Shown one piece after another: positions 17,013 to 26,327 of a stretch of 52,646 nt of DNA (within the stretch, counting starts at the first letter, position 1; each line of letters opens with the position of its first letter). The stretch is from Elusimicrobiota bacterium (GTDB lineage Bacteria; Elusimicrobiota; UBA8919): the NCBI GenBank assembly GCA_016928195.1, contig JAFGLF010000004.1, positions 1 to 52,646 on the forward strand, written 5' to 3'. Under the pieces are notes generated by a model. It did no database searches. It had not been told where the DNA came from and worked only from the letters and a program-made list of their open reading frames with translations. A program made the translations under genes and the position numbers.

Positions 17013-18434
17013 ATGTCTACAGCAAGACGGCTGGCTAAAAATATTTTTTCTCTTTTCACTGGGTCATTTATTTCCAACGTATTAAGGATGACCGTTACGG
17101 TTTATATTGCCAGGAGATTCGGTGCGGATACTTTCGGAATGCTTATGTTTGCTTCGGCTTTGATAGGCTATTTCGGATTTTTTACACAGTTCGGTATTCC
17201 TTATTTAGGGATGCGAGAGATTGCACGTGATAAGGGATTGACGCAGGAATATGCCGGAAGTATTATAGTGATAAGGATGTTATTTTCTTTAATATGTTTT
17301 TTGATACTGATAGGTATAATTTTTTTCATCCCTATGTCTGTTACCAAGGCATGGATTGTTGTTCTTTACGGGCTGGCACTTTTTCCTATAGCAGCAGATG
17401 TAGTCTGGGTATTCCAGGCACATGAAAAAATGGAATACCGTACACTTCTTGAGACAATCAGTTCCGGATTATATGTAGTACTGGTATTTGTTATTATCGG
17501 TTTCTGGAAAAATATAATACTTATACCTATACTTCATTTTATCTCCATGTTAGCGGCTACTCTGACAGGATTTTATATTTTTTACCGGTTTTTCGGTAAA
17601 TTAAAGATAAGGCCTGATTTTAAATATTGGAGAGCTTTTTCTATTTCCGCTTTGCCAATGGGTTTGTCCGGTTTTATGTATATGCTTTATATGAGGTTTG
17701 ATACGATTTTGCTTTCAGTAATTAAAGGCGATACTGCCGTAGGTTTTTATAATGCACCATATAAGATTATACTGTTTCTAATTTCCTTTTCCGGGTTCTA
17801 TGTGACTGCAATTTTTCCTATTTTGTCACGTGAATATAAACAGTCCCTCCAGAGGTTACAATCTTTAGCGCAGCGCTCAGTAAGGCTGATGGCCACCGTA
17901 AGTGTACCCGCGGCAGTCGGCGGTATATTTCTTGCTAAGCCAATAATGGATTTGGTTTTTGGGGTGGACTATGCGGAAGGGATCCTGGCTTTTCAGATTT
18001 TGAGTTTGACTGCATCAGTAATATTTTTATATAATGTATTTAGCAATATTTTACTGGCCTGCGACCGACAGACAATTCATTTAAAAATAGTTATTATTAT
18101 GGCCGTGGTGGGTTTATCGTTGGATTTTCTTCTTATCCCGCGCTTTAGTCTTTATGGTGCTGCTGCAGCTACAGTAATTGCACAGATATGCGGACTTTAT
18201 TTTAGTTATAAAGAAGTACGAAAGTTCATATCGGTATCAGTTCTTACATCTATATGGAAACCGCTGATAGCTTCTCTTGTAATGGGAATAGTTCTGTATT
18301 TTCTGAGCGGCTTATCGGTTTTGATGCTGATCCCTGCAGGGGCAGCGGCATATTTCATATTTCTTATTATTATTAAAGGAATTAACAGGGAAGATATTGT
18401 TACCATGAAGTCATTATTTGTGAAAAACGGATAG
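17013..18434 (+). CDS. Wzx-type polysaccharide flippase
   Basis: 473 aa with about 12-14 hydrophobic helices across its length. It shows the family opening (ARRLAKNIFSLFTGSFISNV, ARRFGADTFGMLMFA) and the RFDTILLS helix typical of MATE/MVF-clade flippases. It would move undecaprenyl-linked repeat units from the cytosolic to the periplasmic face. Together with the Wzy-like, Wzc-like and Wza-like genes it points to a Wzx/Wzy-dependent pathway. AAAAGGAA precedes the ATG at a loose distance. Confidence 0.92.
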   Translation: MSTARRLAKNIFSLFTGSFISNVLRMTVTVYIARRFGADTFGMLMFASALIGYFGFFTQFGIPYLGMREIARDKGLTQEYAGSIIVIRMLFSLICFLILIGIIFFIPMSVTKAWIVVLYGLALFPIAADVVWVFQAHEKMEYRTLLETISSGLYVVLVFVIIGFWKNIILIPILHFISMLAATLTGFYIFYRFFGKLKIRPDFKYWRAFSISALPMGLSGFMYMLYMRFDTILLSVIKGDTAVGFYNAPYKIILFLISFSGFYVTAIFPILSREYKQSLQRLQSLAQRSVRLMATVSVPAAVGGIFLAKPIMDLVFGVDYAEGILAFQILSLTASVIFLYNVFSNILLACDRQTIHLKIVIIMAVVGLSLDFLLIPRFSLYGAAAATVIAQICGLYFSYKEVRKFISVSVLTSIWKPLIASLVMGIVLYFLSGLSVLMLIPAGAAAYFIFLIIIKGINREDIVTMKSLFVKNG

Positions 18435-18526
18435 AGGCGCAGATGCATACAGATAAGGGCGCGGATTCAAACAGATGAAAATCCGTCTACATCCGCAATA
18501 ATCCGTATGCATCCGTATATGTATGA
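18435..18526. repeat. microrepeat, direct then inverted
   Basis: Degenerate units of the type GCGCAGATGCATACAGATA and GCGGATTCAAACAGATG are followed by the inverse (TCCGTCTACATCCGC, ATCCGTATGCATCCG). The unit is the same as at 15109-15148. It occupies the junction between the flippase and a glycosyltransferase. Confidence 0.8.
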
Positions 18527-18545
18527 GAGAAGCGAGGACAATCCT

Positions 18546-19682
18546 ATGAAAGTTATCTATTCAATATTGCCAAAGTTTGCAGGCGGAGGTACCGGTAATA
18601 TCGCTTACCATACGGTAAGGGAGATATATAAGCGCGGTTATTTGAAAAAATTAATTACAGCTTCCTACCGCGAAACGGAAATAGATTCAAGTTTGATTAC
18701 TACCGTTCCCGTAAGGGATATCCCGGTTGTCTGGAGGACCTCATGGGGCAGCGGACTGAATTATGTAATAAGGGATAATATTTTTGATTTTCTGAGTTCT
18801 TTTAAAATTGAAGAGTGTGATATATACCACTGCTGGAGCCATCCTTCCCTTTTTTCGTTAAGGAAGGCGCGTTCAAAGGGAGCTAAAATTATACTGCAGT
18901 ATGCCTCAACCCATATACTTGCCGCCGAGCAGATATTAAGCAAAGAATATGATAAGTACGGGTTTAAATATAAACCTTTCCATCCCTTGCATGTCAGGAA
19001 GGTACTCAGGGAAATCGAAGAAACCGATTATATTCTGGTTCCGTCCCGCTGGGTTTACGATACCTTCCTGAAACATGGTGTGCCGGAAAAAAAGCTTCTG
19101 CTGGTACCTTTCAGTGTCGATTTGGACAGGTTTAAACCGGGCAGGAAAAAAGACGATATTTTCCGTGTACTTTTTTCCGGTCAGCTCAGTTTAAGAAAAG
19201 GTGCACAGTATGTTTTACAGGCATGGTCGGAGCTTAACCTGAAAAATTCCGAGCTGGTGCTGATGGGCAACGTTCAGGAACAGGTAAAACCCATAATTAA
19301 AAAATATCAGGGAAAGATGAATTTTAAAATAACCGGTGCGGTTTCCGATCCTGTTCCGTATTACCAGCAGGCATCCGTTTTTGTTTTCCCTTCTATTGAG
19401 GAAGGAAGTGCGCTGGTAAATTATGAGGCTTTGGCATGCGGGTTGCCGTCAATCACCACTCCTAATTCAGGGGCACAGGGGATAGTACGCGACGGCCAGG
19501 AAGGATTTATAGTTCCCATGCGGAATGTGGAAGCATTAAAAGAAAAAATCCGGTTTTTACATGAACATCCCGGAGAAAGGGAGAAAATGAGTAAGTCGGC
19601 TCTGGAACATATCAAAAACTACTCTCAGGATGTGCTGGGCAGCAATATTGAACGTATTTATCGGGAGGTTTTAAAATCATGA
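18546..19682 (+). CDS. GT4-family glycosyltransferase
   Basis: 378 aa. The ATG at 18546 is chosen because GAGGA (18534-18538) lies 7 nt upstream and upstream codons are microrepeat. The N-terminal glycine-rich turn is FAGGGTGNIAYH. The C-terminal Rossmann half holds LFSGQLSLRKGAQYVLQAW and the E-x7-E motif in EEGSALVNYEALACGLP. It is a retaining GT-B enzyme transferring a nucleotide-activated sugar to the lipid-linked intermediate; the sugar is unknown. It overlaps the next gene by 4 nt (ATGA). Confidence 0.92.
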   Translation: MKVIYSILPKFAGGGTGNIAYHTVREIYKRGYLKKLITASYRETEIDSSLITTVPVRDIPVVWRTSWGSGLNYVIRDNIFDFLSSFKIEECDIYHCWSHPSLFSLRKARSKGAKIILQYASTHILAAEQILSKEYDKYGFKYKPFHPLHVRKVLREIEETDYILVPSRWVYDTFLKHGVPEKKLLLVPFSVDLDRFKPGRKKDDIFRVLFSGQLSLRKGAQYVLQAWSELNLKNSELVLMGNVQEQVKPIIKKYQGKMNFKITGAVSDPVPYYQQASVFVFPSIEEGSALVNYEALACGLPSITTPNSGAQGIVRDGQEGFIVPMRNVEALKEKIRFLHEHPGEREKMSKSALEHIKNYSQDVLGSNIERIYREVLKS

Positions 19683-20407
19683 AGACGGTAAAAGAAATTG
19701 CTACATTTATAAAAAATAAGTTAAAGTTACTGGAATCTCTTATTTATCGAAGGGCATATATCAGTTCTAAATTAGAAAAAAACATTAAAGAGCAGTTTCA
19801 CAGACTTTACTATAATGCCTGTCTGTACGGAGAAACCTGGGGTGATACGTTCTGGATGGGTGTTCCGATAAAAAAGTGTCCGTTTGACCTTTGGGTTTAT
19901 CAGGAAATTATTTTTAAAGAAAAGCCGGACCTTATAATTGAATCCGGAACGGCATACGGAGCAAGCGCATTATTTTTAGCTTCCATTTGTGATTTAATAA
20001 ATAACGGGGAGGTTGTAACCATAGATATACAGCATAGAACAGACAGACCTCAGCATAAAAGAATAAAATATATACTTGGCTCCTCCACGGCGGAAGAAAT
20101 AGTGGAACAGGTTAAAAAACTCATGATTAATAAAAATAAGATAATGGTTATTCTGGATTCTGACCATAGTAAGGAACATGTACTTAACGAGATGAGAATT
20201 TACGGTAAGTTTGTTACCAAAGGGAATTATATGATAGTGGAGGATTCGAATGTAGGGGGGCATCCCGTAGCTCCTGAGTTTGGTCTGGGGCCAATGGAAG
20301 CAATCGATGAATTCATGAAAGAAAATAAGGATTTCAGCATAGACAGGAGCAAGGAGAAATTTTATTTGTCATTTAATCCGAGAGGTTATCTGAAAAAGAT
20401 AAAATAA
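19679..20407 (+). CDS. cephalosporin hydroxylase/CmcI-like methyltransferase
   Basis: 242 aa. It shows the CmcI / rhamnosyl O-methyltransferase signatures: GDTFWMGVPIKKCPFDLWVYQEI, IIESGTAYGASALF as the SAM site, VTIDI, VILDSDHSKEHV and a metal-type region MIVEDSNVGGHP. Members of this family O-methylate sugars in surface glycans. It is translationally coupled to the preceding glycosyltransferase, so it may methylate the residue that enzyme adds (inference). Confidence 0.88.
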   Translation: MKTVKEIATFIKNKLKLLESLIYRRAYISSKLEKNIKEQFHRLYYNACLYGETWGDTFWMGVPIKKCPFDLWVYQEIIFKEKPDLIIESGTAYGASALFLASICDLINNGEVVTIDIQHRTDRPQHKRIKYILGSSTAEEIVEQVKKLMINKNKIMVILDSDHSKEHVLNEMRIYGKFVTKGNYMIVEDSNVGGHPVAPEFGLGPMEAIDEFMKENKDFSIDRSKEKFYLSFNPRGYLKKIK

Positions 20408-20412
20408 GATTA

Positions 20413-21012
20413 ATGCTTAAATTTGTTAAAGGAAAAGGATATAAAACAAAATTACTAAGAATGCTGGGATTAATTGACCCTGTAAAAGAAGCCAGGGAAC
20501 AGCTTGAAAGGGATATGAAGCATCCTGAACGTTTGGCATTACTTCCCTATTGCAGTACCGGCAAGGGGATTGATGTCGGCTGCGGACACCGTAAAACTCA
20601 TGATAACTGCATCGGCATAGACATAATACCGGAAGGAGAAAAGGGAAAATACGGGTGTGTTACCGGAAAAGCCAGTACTGCGGATGTATGTACGTCCGGA
20701 GACGATTTGCATATGTTTAGCGACGGCGAATTGGATTTTGTGGTTTCAAGGCATAATCTGGAGCATTACGTCGATGTTATAAAAACACTGCTTGAATGGA
20801 AACGGGTTCTTAAACCCGGCGGGATCATGGCTGTGATAGTACCGGATGAGAGAAAATTAGACACAATTGTACTTGACCCTACACATAAGCATGTTTTTAC
20901 ACCTGAAAGTTTTTCAAGATATATAGAACTAATAGGCGGTTTTGAAATAATAAAAACAGAAGAGATAGTGCCGGACTGGTCTTTTATGTGCGTCTGTAGG
21001 AAAACTAAATAG
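20413..21012 (+). CDS. class I SAM-dependent methyltransferase
   Basis: 199 aa. Motif I reads GIDVGCGHRKT, motif II CIGIDI, post-motif DLDFVVSRHNLEHY-like (ELDFVVSRHNLEHYVD), and RVLKPGGIMAVIVPD gives motif IV. The HK/VFTP stretch (HVFTPESFSRY) is common in glycan-locus methyltransferases. The gene begins 5 nt after the previous stop and touches the next start. The substrate is unknown. Confidence 0.88.
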   Translation: MLKFVKGKGYKTKLLRMLGLIDPVKEAREQLERDMKHPERLALLPYCSTGKGIDVGCGHRKTHDNCIGIDIIPEGEKGKYGCVTGKASTADVCTSGDDLHMFSDGELDFVVSRHNLEHYVDVIKTLLEWKRVLKPGGIMAVIVPDERKLDTIVLDPTHKHVFTPESFSRYIELIGGFEIIKTEEIVPDWSFMCVCRKTK

Positions 21013-21017
21013 TGAAC

Positions 21018-22565
21018 ATGGGAAAATTAAAAAAATTTTTTTCCGGAATACCATATCTGAAGAAAATTTACAATACTATATATAATCCTGCAACAGGCAA
21101 CACAATACGTTTTATTGCCGAAAAACCGGTTATACTTAATTTTTTAGATAAAAACTTGGGTAAGGTTCTGGAAAACGGCTGCGGAGAGGGCAGTTTGTTT
21201 ACACGGTATTTAGCTGACAATTCCGAGCATGTAACAGCTTCGGATGTGCTTGAGGAGAGAATAGAACAGGCAAAGAAAATAACATACGGAAGAGAAAACA
21301 TTTCTTTTACTGTGGCAGATGCACAAAAACTGCCTTTTGATGATGCCTGCTTTGATACCGTAGTATGTACACAGGTTTTGGAACATATAAAAAATGACCG
21401 GCTTGCAGTTTCGGAAATAGGCAGAGTGCTGAAGGAAAACGGCCGTTTGATATTAAGCGTGCCGGTACCACCTGAACCTTTTGATGATAGTGACTTAAAC
21501 CCTGAATCCGCTGATACACACAAGAGAGAAGGATATACCTACAAACAAATCAGAGAGTTGCTGTATGATAATTCTCTGGAAGTACTGGAGTACAGGTATT
21601 CTTTTCTTATATTTTCGAGATTCGCCTTCAAGCTGATTAATTGGTTTAACAGAAAATTTAGTATAAGTCCGCCGGCTGTAATAATTGCCCTGCTTACCCG
21701 GCTGGATAAGTTGGTTCCCCAGAATGAAGAGTTTAATCCTTATGTTTTAGTATTAAAAGCAAGAAAGAGGGATAATCTTAAAAAATATCCTCTTCGGAGC
21801 GTAATAGCGGAAAAATGGGAGCATGTATTTGATAAACTGAGCGACCCGTATAGTCCTGTCGGAGTGACCAAACGTCTTTTTCTCCGGGTGCAGAAGACGA
21901 AACCCGTTAAAACAATATTGAACTATTGTAAATCGGACAGGGATAAAAAAATCATTGAAGCAGGCAGCGGCAGTGCAAGGATAATAGTAACTCTGGCTAC
22001 AATGGGTTTTGATGCAACTGCTTTGGATGTTTCAGAGCAGATGTTAGAAAATGCGAGTAAACTTGCATCTGAAGCTGAAAAATATTTCGGTAAACTACAG
22101 TTTCATACTACAAAACAGGACTTAGAAAAGTTAGATATACCCGACGAAAGCTATGATGTGGTATTAAGCGACGGTGTAATAGAACATTGGCTTGATGATA
22201 ATGAAAGGCTTCAGGTTATAAGTGAGATGATAAGGATTATGAAGAAAGGGGGAACAATGCTTATTCTTGTTCCCAACGGACGCCATCCTTTTTACTGGTG
22301 GTGGGTTTTGACCCGTTATTCCGGATACTGGGCTTCTCCTCCGACATGCAGGTATGGTTTTGAAAAGTTGAAAAAGGAGCTGGAATCAGCCGGTTTAAAA
22401 AATGTTGAAGTGGAAGGGTCAAATCCATATGAATCGATCAGTTTATGGCCCAGAAATTTTATGTTGACTCACATAGGGGGTATATTAAGAAGAATACTGC
22501 CTTTACCTAAATGGGTGAAAAACAGGTTCGGGGTAACATTAACAGCAGTCGGCAGAAAAATATGA
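21018..22565 (+). CDS. tandem double-methyltransferase protein
   Basis: 515 aa with two complete class I SAM domains. The first (about 50-215) has LENGCGEGSLF, SDVLEERI, CTQVLEHI and GRLILSVPV. The second (about 305-450) has IIEAGSGSARI, ALDVSEQML, SDGVIEHW and GTMLILVPNG. Each looks active from its motifs. GTG 21012 is an alternative start overlapping the previous stop. A two-site enzyme could methylate two positions of one sugar or two sugars in sequence; this is inference. The fusion is complete with no frameshift sign. Confidence 0.88.
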   Translation: MGKLKKFFSGIPYLKKIYNTIYNPATGNTIRFIAEKPVILNFLDKNLGKVLENGCGEGSLFTRYLADNSEHVTASDVLEERIEQAKKITYGRENISFTVADAQKLPFDDACFDTVVCTQVLEHIKNDRLAVSEIGRVLKENGRLILSVPVPPEPFDDSDLNPESADTHKREGYTYKQIRELLYDNSLEVLEYRYSFLIFSRFAFKLINWFNRKFSISPPAVIIALLTRLDKLVPQNEEFNPYVLVLKARKRDNLKKYPLRSVIAEKWEHVFDKLSDPYSPVGVTKRLFLRVQKTKPVKTILNYCKSDRDKKIIEAGSGSARIIVTLATMGFDATALDVSEQMLENASKLASEAEKYFGKLQFHTTKQDLEKLDIPDESYDVVLSDGVIEHWLDDNERLQVISEMIRIMKKGGTMLILVPNGRHPFYWWWVLTRYSGYWASPPTCRYGFEKLKKELESAGLKNVEVEGSNPYESISLWPRNFMLTHIGGILRRILPLPKWVKNRFGVTLTAVGRKI

Positions 22566-22611
22566 TAATAATGCAGAAAAGCAATCCCTTAATAGTCGGT
22601 GGTATCAGAAA

Positions 22612-23646
22612 ATGCGTATTATTTTAGTCGGTACGGAATTTGAAGGTATGTTTATGTCTTTTTACTGCAGACAGGCACTGGAAAAGCTTGGTCATGAGGT
22701 TTACACTTTTGATTACCGTAAAAGTACTTTTCTCAGTGAAGGTAAAAATGAAAAAATAAAAAAAGAAATAAAATCCAGGATTAGAATATCTCCGCAGAAG
22801 TTTATACCTTTTCTTAGAATATTGGAAACAAAAAGAATGAACCGGAGATTGGTTGAAATTTGCAAAAAACATAACCCGGATGTTGTCATAGTTCTTAAGG
22901 GTGAAAAAATTTCTCCGTCGGCATTACGGAAAATCAAGGCCCTGAATATTCCGCTTATAAACTGGGATTGCGATAATCCGTTTTTGGATATTCGGGATAA
23001 AGTATATACTTATTACGACCATTTCTTTATTTTTGATTCTTATTATATCCCAAAACTATATGAAAAAAAGGCAAGAAGTGTTAATTTTTTACCATGTGCC
23101 TGCAGTGCGGAATTTCACCGCCCGGTGATATTAACAGGCGAAGAAAAGAGCAAATATTCCTGTGATATCTGTTTTGTCGGGGCATACCACCCGTATCGTG
23201 AGGATTTTTTTGAACAGCTTGCTGATTTTAAGTTGTTTATATGGGGCTGGGGATGGGACAAGGCAAAGAATCCCCGCTTAAGAGAATGTCAGCGCGGTAC
23301 TAAATTAGCAGCAGAGGAATGGGTTAAACTTTACAGTGCGGCAAAGATTGTTGTCAATATACATCAGCCTCAGCAGTCGGTCTGGGGTGCGAATATGCGT
23401 GATTTTGAGGTACTGGGCTGCCGTGCTTTTTTACTTACCGATTATATGAAGGATATATCCGGTTTGTTTGAGATAGGTAAAGAAATAGTCTGTTTTAAGG
23501 ATAAAGATGAATTGAAACGTTTGGCAAAATATTATCTTGATAATGAAAAAGAAAGGGTGCAGATTGCACAGAAGGGATACGAACGCGTATGTAAAGAGCA
23601 TACATACGTGCACAGATTTAAAAAGCTTTTATCTTTTTTGACTTGA
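22612..23646 (+). CDS. CgeB-like glycosyltransferase
   Basis: 344 aa, GT-B type of the spore-maturation CgeB / DUF3880 group. The N-terminal half has VGTEFEGMF, VVIVLKGEK and the family INWDCDNPF motif. The C-terminal half shows CDICFVGAYHPYRE, YSAAKIVVNIHQPQ and RDFEVLGCRAFLLTDY. These proteins are common in surface-glycan and flagellin-glycosylation loci. The microrepeat-filled gap follows. Confidence 0.88.
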   Translation: MRIILVGTEFEGMFMSFYCRQALEKLGHEVYTFDYRKSTFLSEGKNEKIKKEIKSRIRISPQKFIPFLRILETKRMNRRLVEICKKHNPDVVIVLKGEKISPSALRKIKALNIPLINWDCDNPFLDIRDKVYTYYDHFFIFDSYYIPKLYEKKARSVNFLPCACSAEFHRPVILTGEEKSKYSCDICFVGAYHPYREDFFEQLADFKLFIWGWGWDKAKNPRLRECQRGTKLAAEEWVKLYSAAKIVVNIHQPQQSVWGANMRDFEVLGCRAFLLTDYMKDISGLFEIGKEIVCFKDKDELKRLAKYYLDNEKERVQIAQKGYERVCKEHTYVHRFKKLLSFLT

Positions 23647-23647
23647 T

Positions 23648-23808
23648 GTATAACGCGAATATGCGCGAATAAGAAAAGCAACGCGAATACACGCGAATGA
23701 AAGATGTTATTCGCGACCATTTGCGTTACCCCGTACAAAAGCGAAGCTTTATACGGGGCAGGGATTAGCGATAATTCGCGTTCCTGAATGAAATGAGGGT
23801 TAATCTGT
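23648..23808. repeat. microrepeat block with a GAA-capped hairpin
   Basis: Direct units ACGCGAAT, GCGCGAAT, ACGCGAAT, ACGCGAAT (23650-23698) are followed by inverse units ATTCGCG, TTGCGTTA and ATTCGCGTT. ATTCGCGACCATTTGCGTTA (23709-23728) recurs identically at 38347-38366. A strong hairpin CCCCGTA (23729-23735) / TACGGGG (23752-23758) encloses AAAGC-GAA-GCTTT. No gene is seen in this gap. Confidence 0.85.
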
Positions 23809-23809
23809 T

Positions 23810-24466
23810 ATGGCTATAGTAAGGCATGATATAATAAATCTTATTCCGAAAAATGCAAAACGGGTTTTGTCGGTGGGATGCGGTACCGGTATTACGGAAG
23901 GTGCATTAAAAGATAGGGGTGTAGCCGAAGTAACAGGTATAGAAATAAATGAGAATGCTGCTGATGAAGCCAAACTTAAACTTGATAAGGTTATTGTAGG
24001 TGATGTTGAGCAGATGACATTGCCTTTTGAAGAGAAATATTTCGACTGTATAATTTATGCCGATTTACTTGAACATTTGAAAGACCCGTTCGGAATTTTA
24101 GTTAAACACAGGAGGTATCTGTCGGATAATGGGTCGGTTGTTACCAGTATCCCCAATGTAAGATACTATTACGTTGTTCTTGGTCTGATACTGGGGAATT
24201 GGAATTATCAGGCAAGAGGTGTACTTGACCGGACACATCTGCATTTTTTTACTTTAAAAAATATCAGGAATATGTTCAGTAATACGGGATATGAAATAAA
24301 TAAAATGAAAAGGAATTACCGTTTGATTGAACAGCCGGTAGGTTTTATCAATGATTCTTTACCGGCTAAATTACTTGCGAAGATAAATTATTTTTATATA
24401 TTGCGTGAATTTTTTACCTTCCAATATCTGATAGTGGCAAATAAAAAGACAAATTCTAAATCCTAA
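23810..24466 (+). CDS. class I SAM-dependent methyltransferase
   Basis: 218 aa. SAM motif I is LSVGCGTGITEGAL, acidic residue in TGIEIN, post-motif IIYADLLEHLKDPF, then SIPNVRYYYVVL and the DRTHLHFFT motif typical of glycan-locus methyltransferases related to the GT-linked Methyltransf_23 group. The C-terminal codons run into a short AT-rich microrepeat (24449-24479). The substrate is unknown. Confidence 0.88.
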   Translation: MAIVRHDIINLIPKNAKRVLSVGCGTGITEGALKDRGVAEVTGIEINENAADEAKLKLDKVIVGDVEQMTLPFEEKYFDCIIYADLLEHLKDPFGILVKHRRYLSDNGSVVTSIPNVRYYYVVLGLILGNWNYQARGVLDRTHLHFFTLKNIRNMFSNTGYEINKMKRNYRLIEQPVGFINDSLPAKLLAKINYFYILREFFTFQYLIVANKKTNSKS

Positions 24467-24479
24467 TTTCGAATTCGGT
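24449..24479. repeat. short AT-rich microrepeat at a gene end
   Basis: AAATTCTAAATCC, TAATTTC and GAATTCGG units overlap the last codons of the methyltransferase gene and fill the 20-nt gap before the next start codon. It resembles the other junction repeats in style but is short, so confidence is modest. Confidence 0.5.
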
Positions 24480-24486
24480 GTTTTTT

Positions 24487-25548
24487 ATGAGGATATGTTA
24501 TTTCGGAAGTTATGACCCTGATTACCCCAGAAACCGGCTTATCCGCCGGGGACTTGAAAAGAACGGAGTGGAAGTGACGGAGTGCCGGGTTAAATATTCC
24601 TCTTTATGGAAAGTTTATATTCAGTTGTTGAGAAAATATCTTAGCCGGACCGGTGGTTATGACGCTGTTATTATAGGCGAAACGGGTTACTTATATGTCC
24701 CTTTAGTAAAAATTTTAACCTTGCTGAGTAAAAAACCGGTAATACTTGATGCCTTTTTTTCCGAATATGATAACCATATAGACAGAAAGGTGCTGAAGGA
24801 AAATTCTTTTAAGGCGAAGAAACTGTTTTATGAAGATAAATTGGGATGCCGGCTGGCTGATATGGTTCTTCTGGATACCGATGAGCATATACGGTATTTC
24901 CGGCAGTTGTTTGGTCTTAATAAAGTAAGATTTAAAAGGATATTTATAGGAGCAGATGATACCATTTTTTATCCGCGTGAAAATCATGCTGATAGCGATA
25001 GTTTTTTAGTTTTTTTTCATGGTACGTATATCCCATTACACGGAATAGAATATATTATCAGAGCAGCTAAATTGCTCGAGAAATATAAGGATATAAAATT
25101 TTTGCTTATTGGCGATGGCCAGACTATGCCTGAAAGTAAAGCCTTATGTTCACAATTGGCTTTACGGAATATATCCTTGTTGCCTTTGGTGAAAGAAGGA
25201 GAACTTCCGGAATATATTATAAAAGCTAATGTATGTCTTGGTGTATTTGGTGATACGCCTAAAACAAAACGGGTTATTCCTCATAAAGTATATCAGATTC
25301 TGGCAATGAAAAAGCCCTTAATAACAGGTGATTCACCGGCAATTCGTGAAGTAATTGTAGATAAAAAACATGCAATACTGTGTGAAACGGCAAATCCGCA
25401 TGCTTTAGCCGAAGCTATATTGCTCTTGAAAAATGATATTTTTTTGTCCAGACAAATTGCAGAAAATGGCTATAAACTGTTCAGGGAGCAATTTACACCT
25501 GAAATCATTGGAAAACAAGTAAAGGAATTGCTACAATTAAACTTATGA
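24487..25548 (+). CDS. GT4-family glycosyltransferase
   Basis: 353 aa. The ATG at 24487 is preferred to the GTG at 24478 because MRICYFGSYD is the family opening. The C-terminal half has FFHGTYIPLHGIEYIIRAAKLL, FLLIGDGQT, VCLGVFGDTPKTKRVIPHK and YQILAMKKPLITGDSPA, a common GT4 variant in which the usual E-x7-E region is replaced. It is a retaining GT-B sugar transferase. It overlaps the next methyltransferase by 4 nt (ATGA). Confidence 0.9.
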   Translation: MRICYFGSYDPDYPRNRLIRRGLEKNGVEVTECRVKYSSLWKVYIQLLRKYLSRTGGYDAVIIGETGYLYVPLVKILTLLSKKPVILDAFFSEYDNHIDRKVLKENSFKAKKLFYEDKLGCRLADMVLLDTDEHIRYFRQLFGLNKVRFKRIFIGADDTIFYPRENHADSDSFLVFFHGTYIPLHGIEYIIRAAKLLEKYKDIKFLLIGDGQTMPESKALCSQLALRNISLLPLVKEGELPEYIIKANVCLGVFGDTPKTKRVIPHKVYQILAMKKPLITGDSPAIREVIVDKKHAILCETANPHALAEAILLLKNDIFLSRQIAENGYKLFREQFTPEIIGKQVKELLQLNL

Positions 25549-26327
25549 AAGAATCTATAGATCTGGAAAAACCTGTAACTTATACAGCACCATATAACTG
25601 GTGGAAGAAAAGCCGGGCTATATTTCAGCTGGTGGGAAAAGAACTAATCAAAAAGCTGGGGCCGGTTAGAATTCTCGATTTGGGTTGCGGTAAGGGGAAT
25701 GATATATTTGCGCTGAATTCTCTTTACGGGAAAAAGTATAAAATTGAATTTACGGGGCTTGACCTATCGCCTAAGTTTATTGAAACTGCGAATGAGTACA
25801 AATCCCTGCATAATCTTTCCAATTTTAATTTTCTGGCGGATAATGTGGAAAAGGCTGGACTGAAAGGCGAATCATTCGATATAATTATTTGTTCCGAGCT
25901 TCTGGAGCATTTAACACAGCCGGAAATATGTATTAAAAGAGCATATGATTTGGTAAAAAAAGGGGGAGCAGTAATATTTACTACTCCCAACAAAGGAAAT
26001 ATGTTTGCCAGAGTAGGCAGAGTTTTCTGGCAGTTTTTAAGAAAGGGTAAAGTTAATGAAACGGATTTTGTCCCTCAGCAGTTTGTCCCGGAGTTCGGGC
26101 TGGGGCATGTCTCGGTAAAGGACTACAGGGAGTGGATTGGAATGTTCAGGAAAGCCGGCTTTAAAATTGAGAAAGTCAGAAGAGGTGCTGCGGTCTGCGG
26201 AGGAACAAACTTTGATTCCCATCCTCTGTTGTTTGGACTGCTTCTGGTAACAGATGTTATTATGGACTATCTTCCTTTTACCGCAGGCTGGGCGGAACAG
26301 AATATCTTTTTATTGAGAAAGTTATGA
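25545..26327 (+). CDS. class I SAM-dependent methyltransferase
   Basis: 260 aa. Motifs are ILDLGCGKGNDIF, TGLDLSPKFI, IIICSELLEHLTQPE and KKGGAVIFTTPNKGN. A C-terminal stretch holds SVKDYREWIGMFRKAGF, the usual end of the methyltransferase fold. It has ATGA overlaps with both neighbours, so it is tightly coupled to the GT4 gene before and another methyltransferase after. Confidence 0.9.
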   Translation: MKESIDLEKPVTYTAPYNWWKKSRAIFQLVGKELIKKLGPVRILDLGCGKGNDIFALNSLYGKKYKIEFTGLDLSPKFIETANEYKSLHNLSNFNFLADNVEKAGLKGESFDIIICSELLEHLTQPEICIKRAYDLVKKGGAVIFTTPNKGNMFARVGRVFWQFLRKGKVNETDFVPQQFVPEFGLGHVSVKDYREWIGMFRKAGFKIEKVRRGAAVCGGTNFDSHPLLFGLLLVTDVIMDYLPFTAGWAEQNIFLLRKL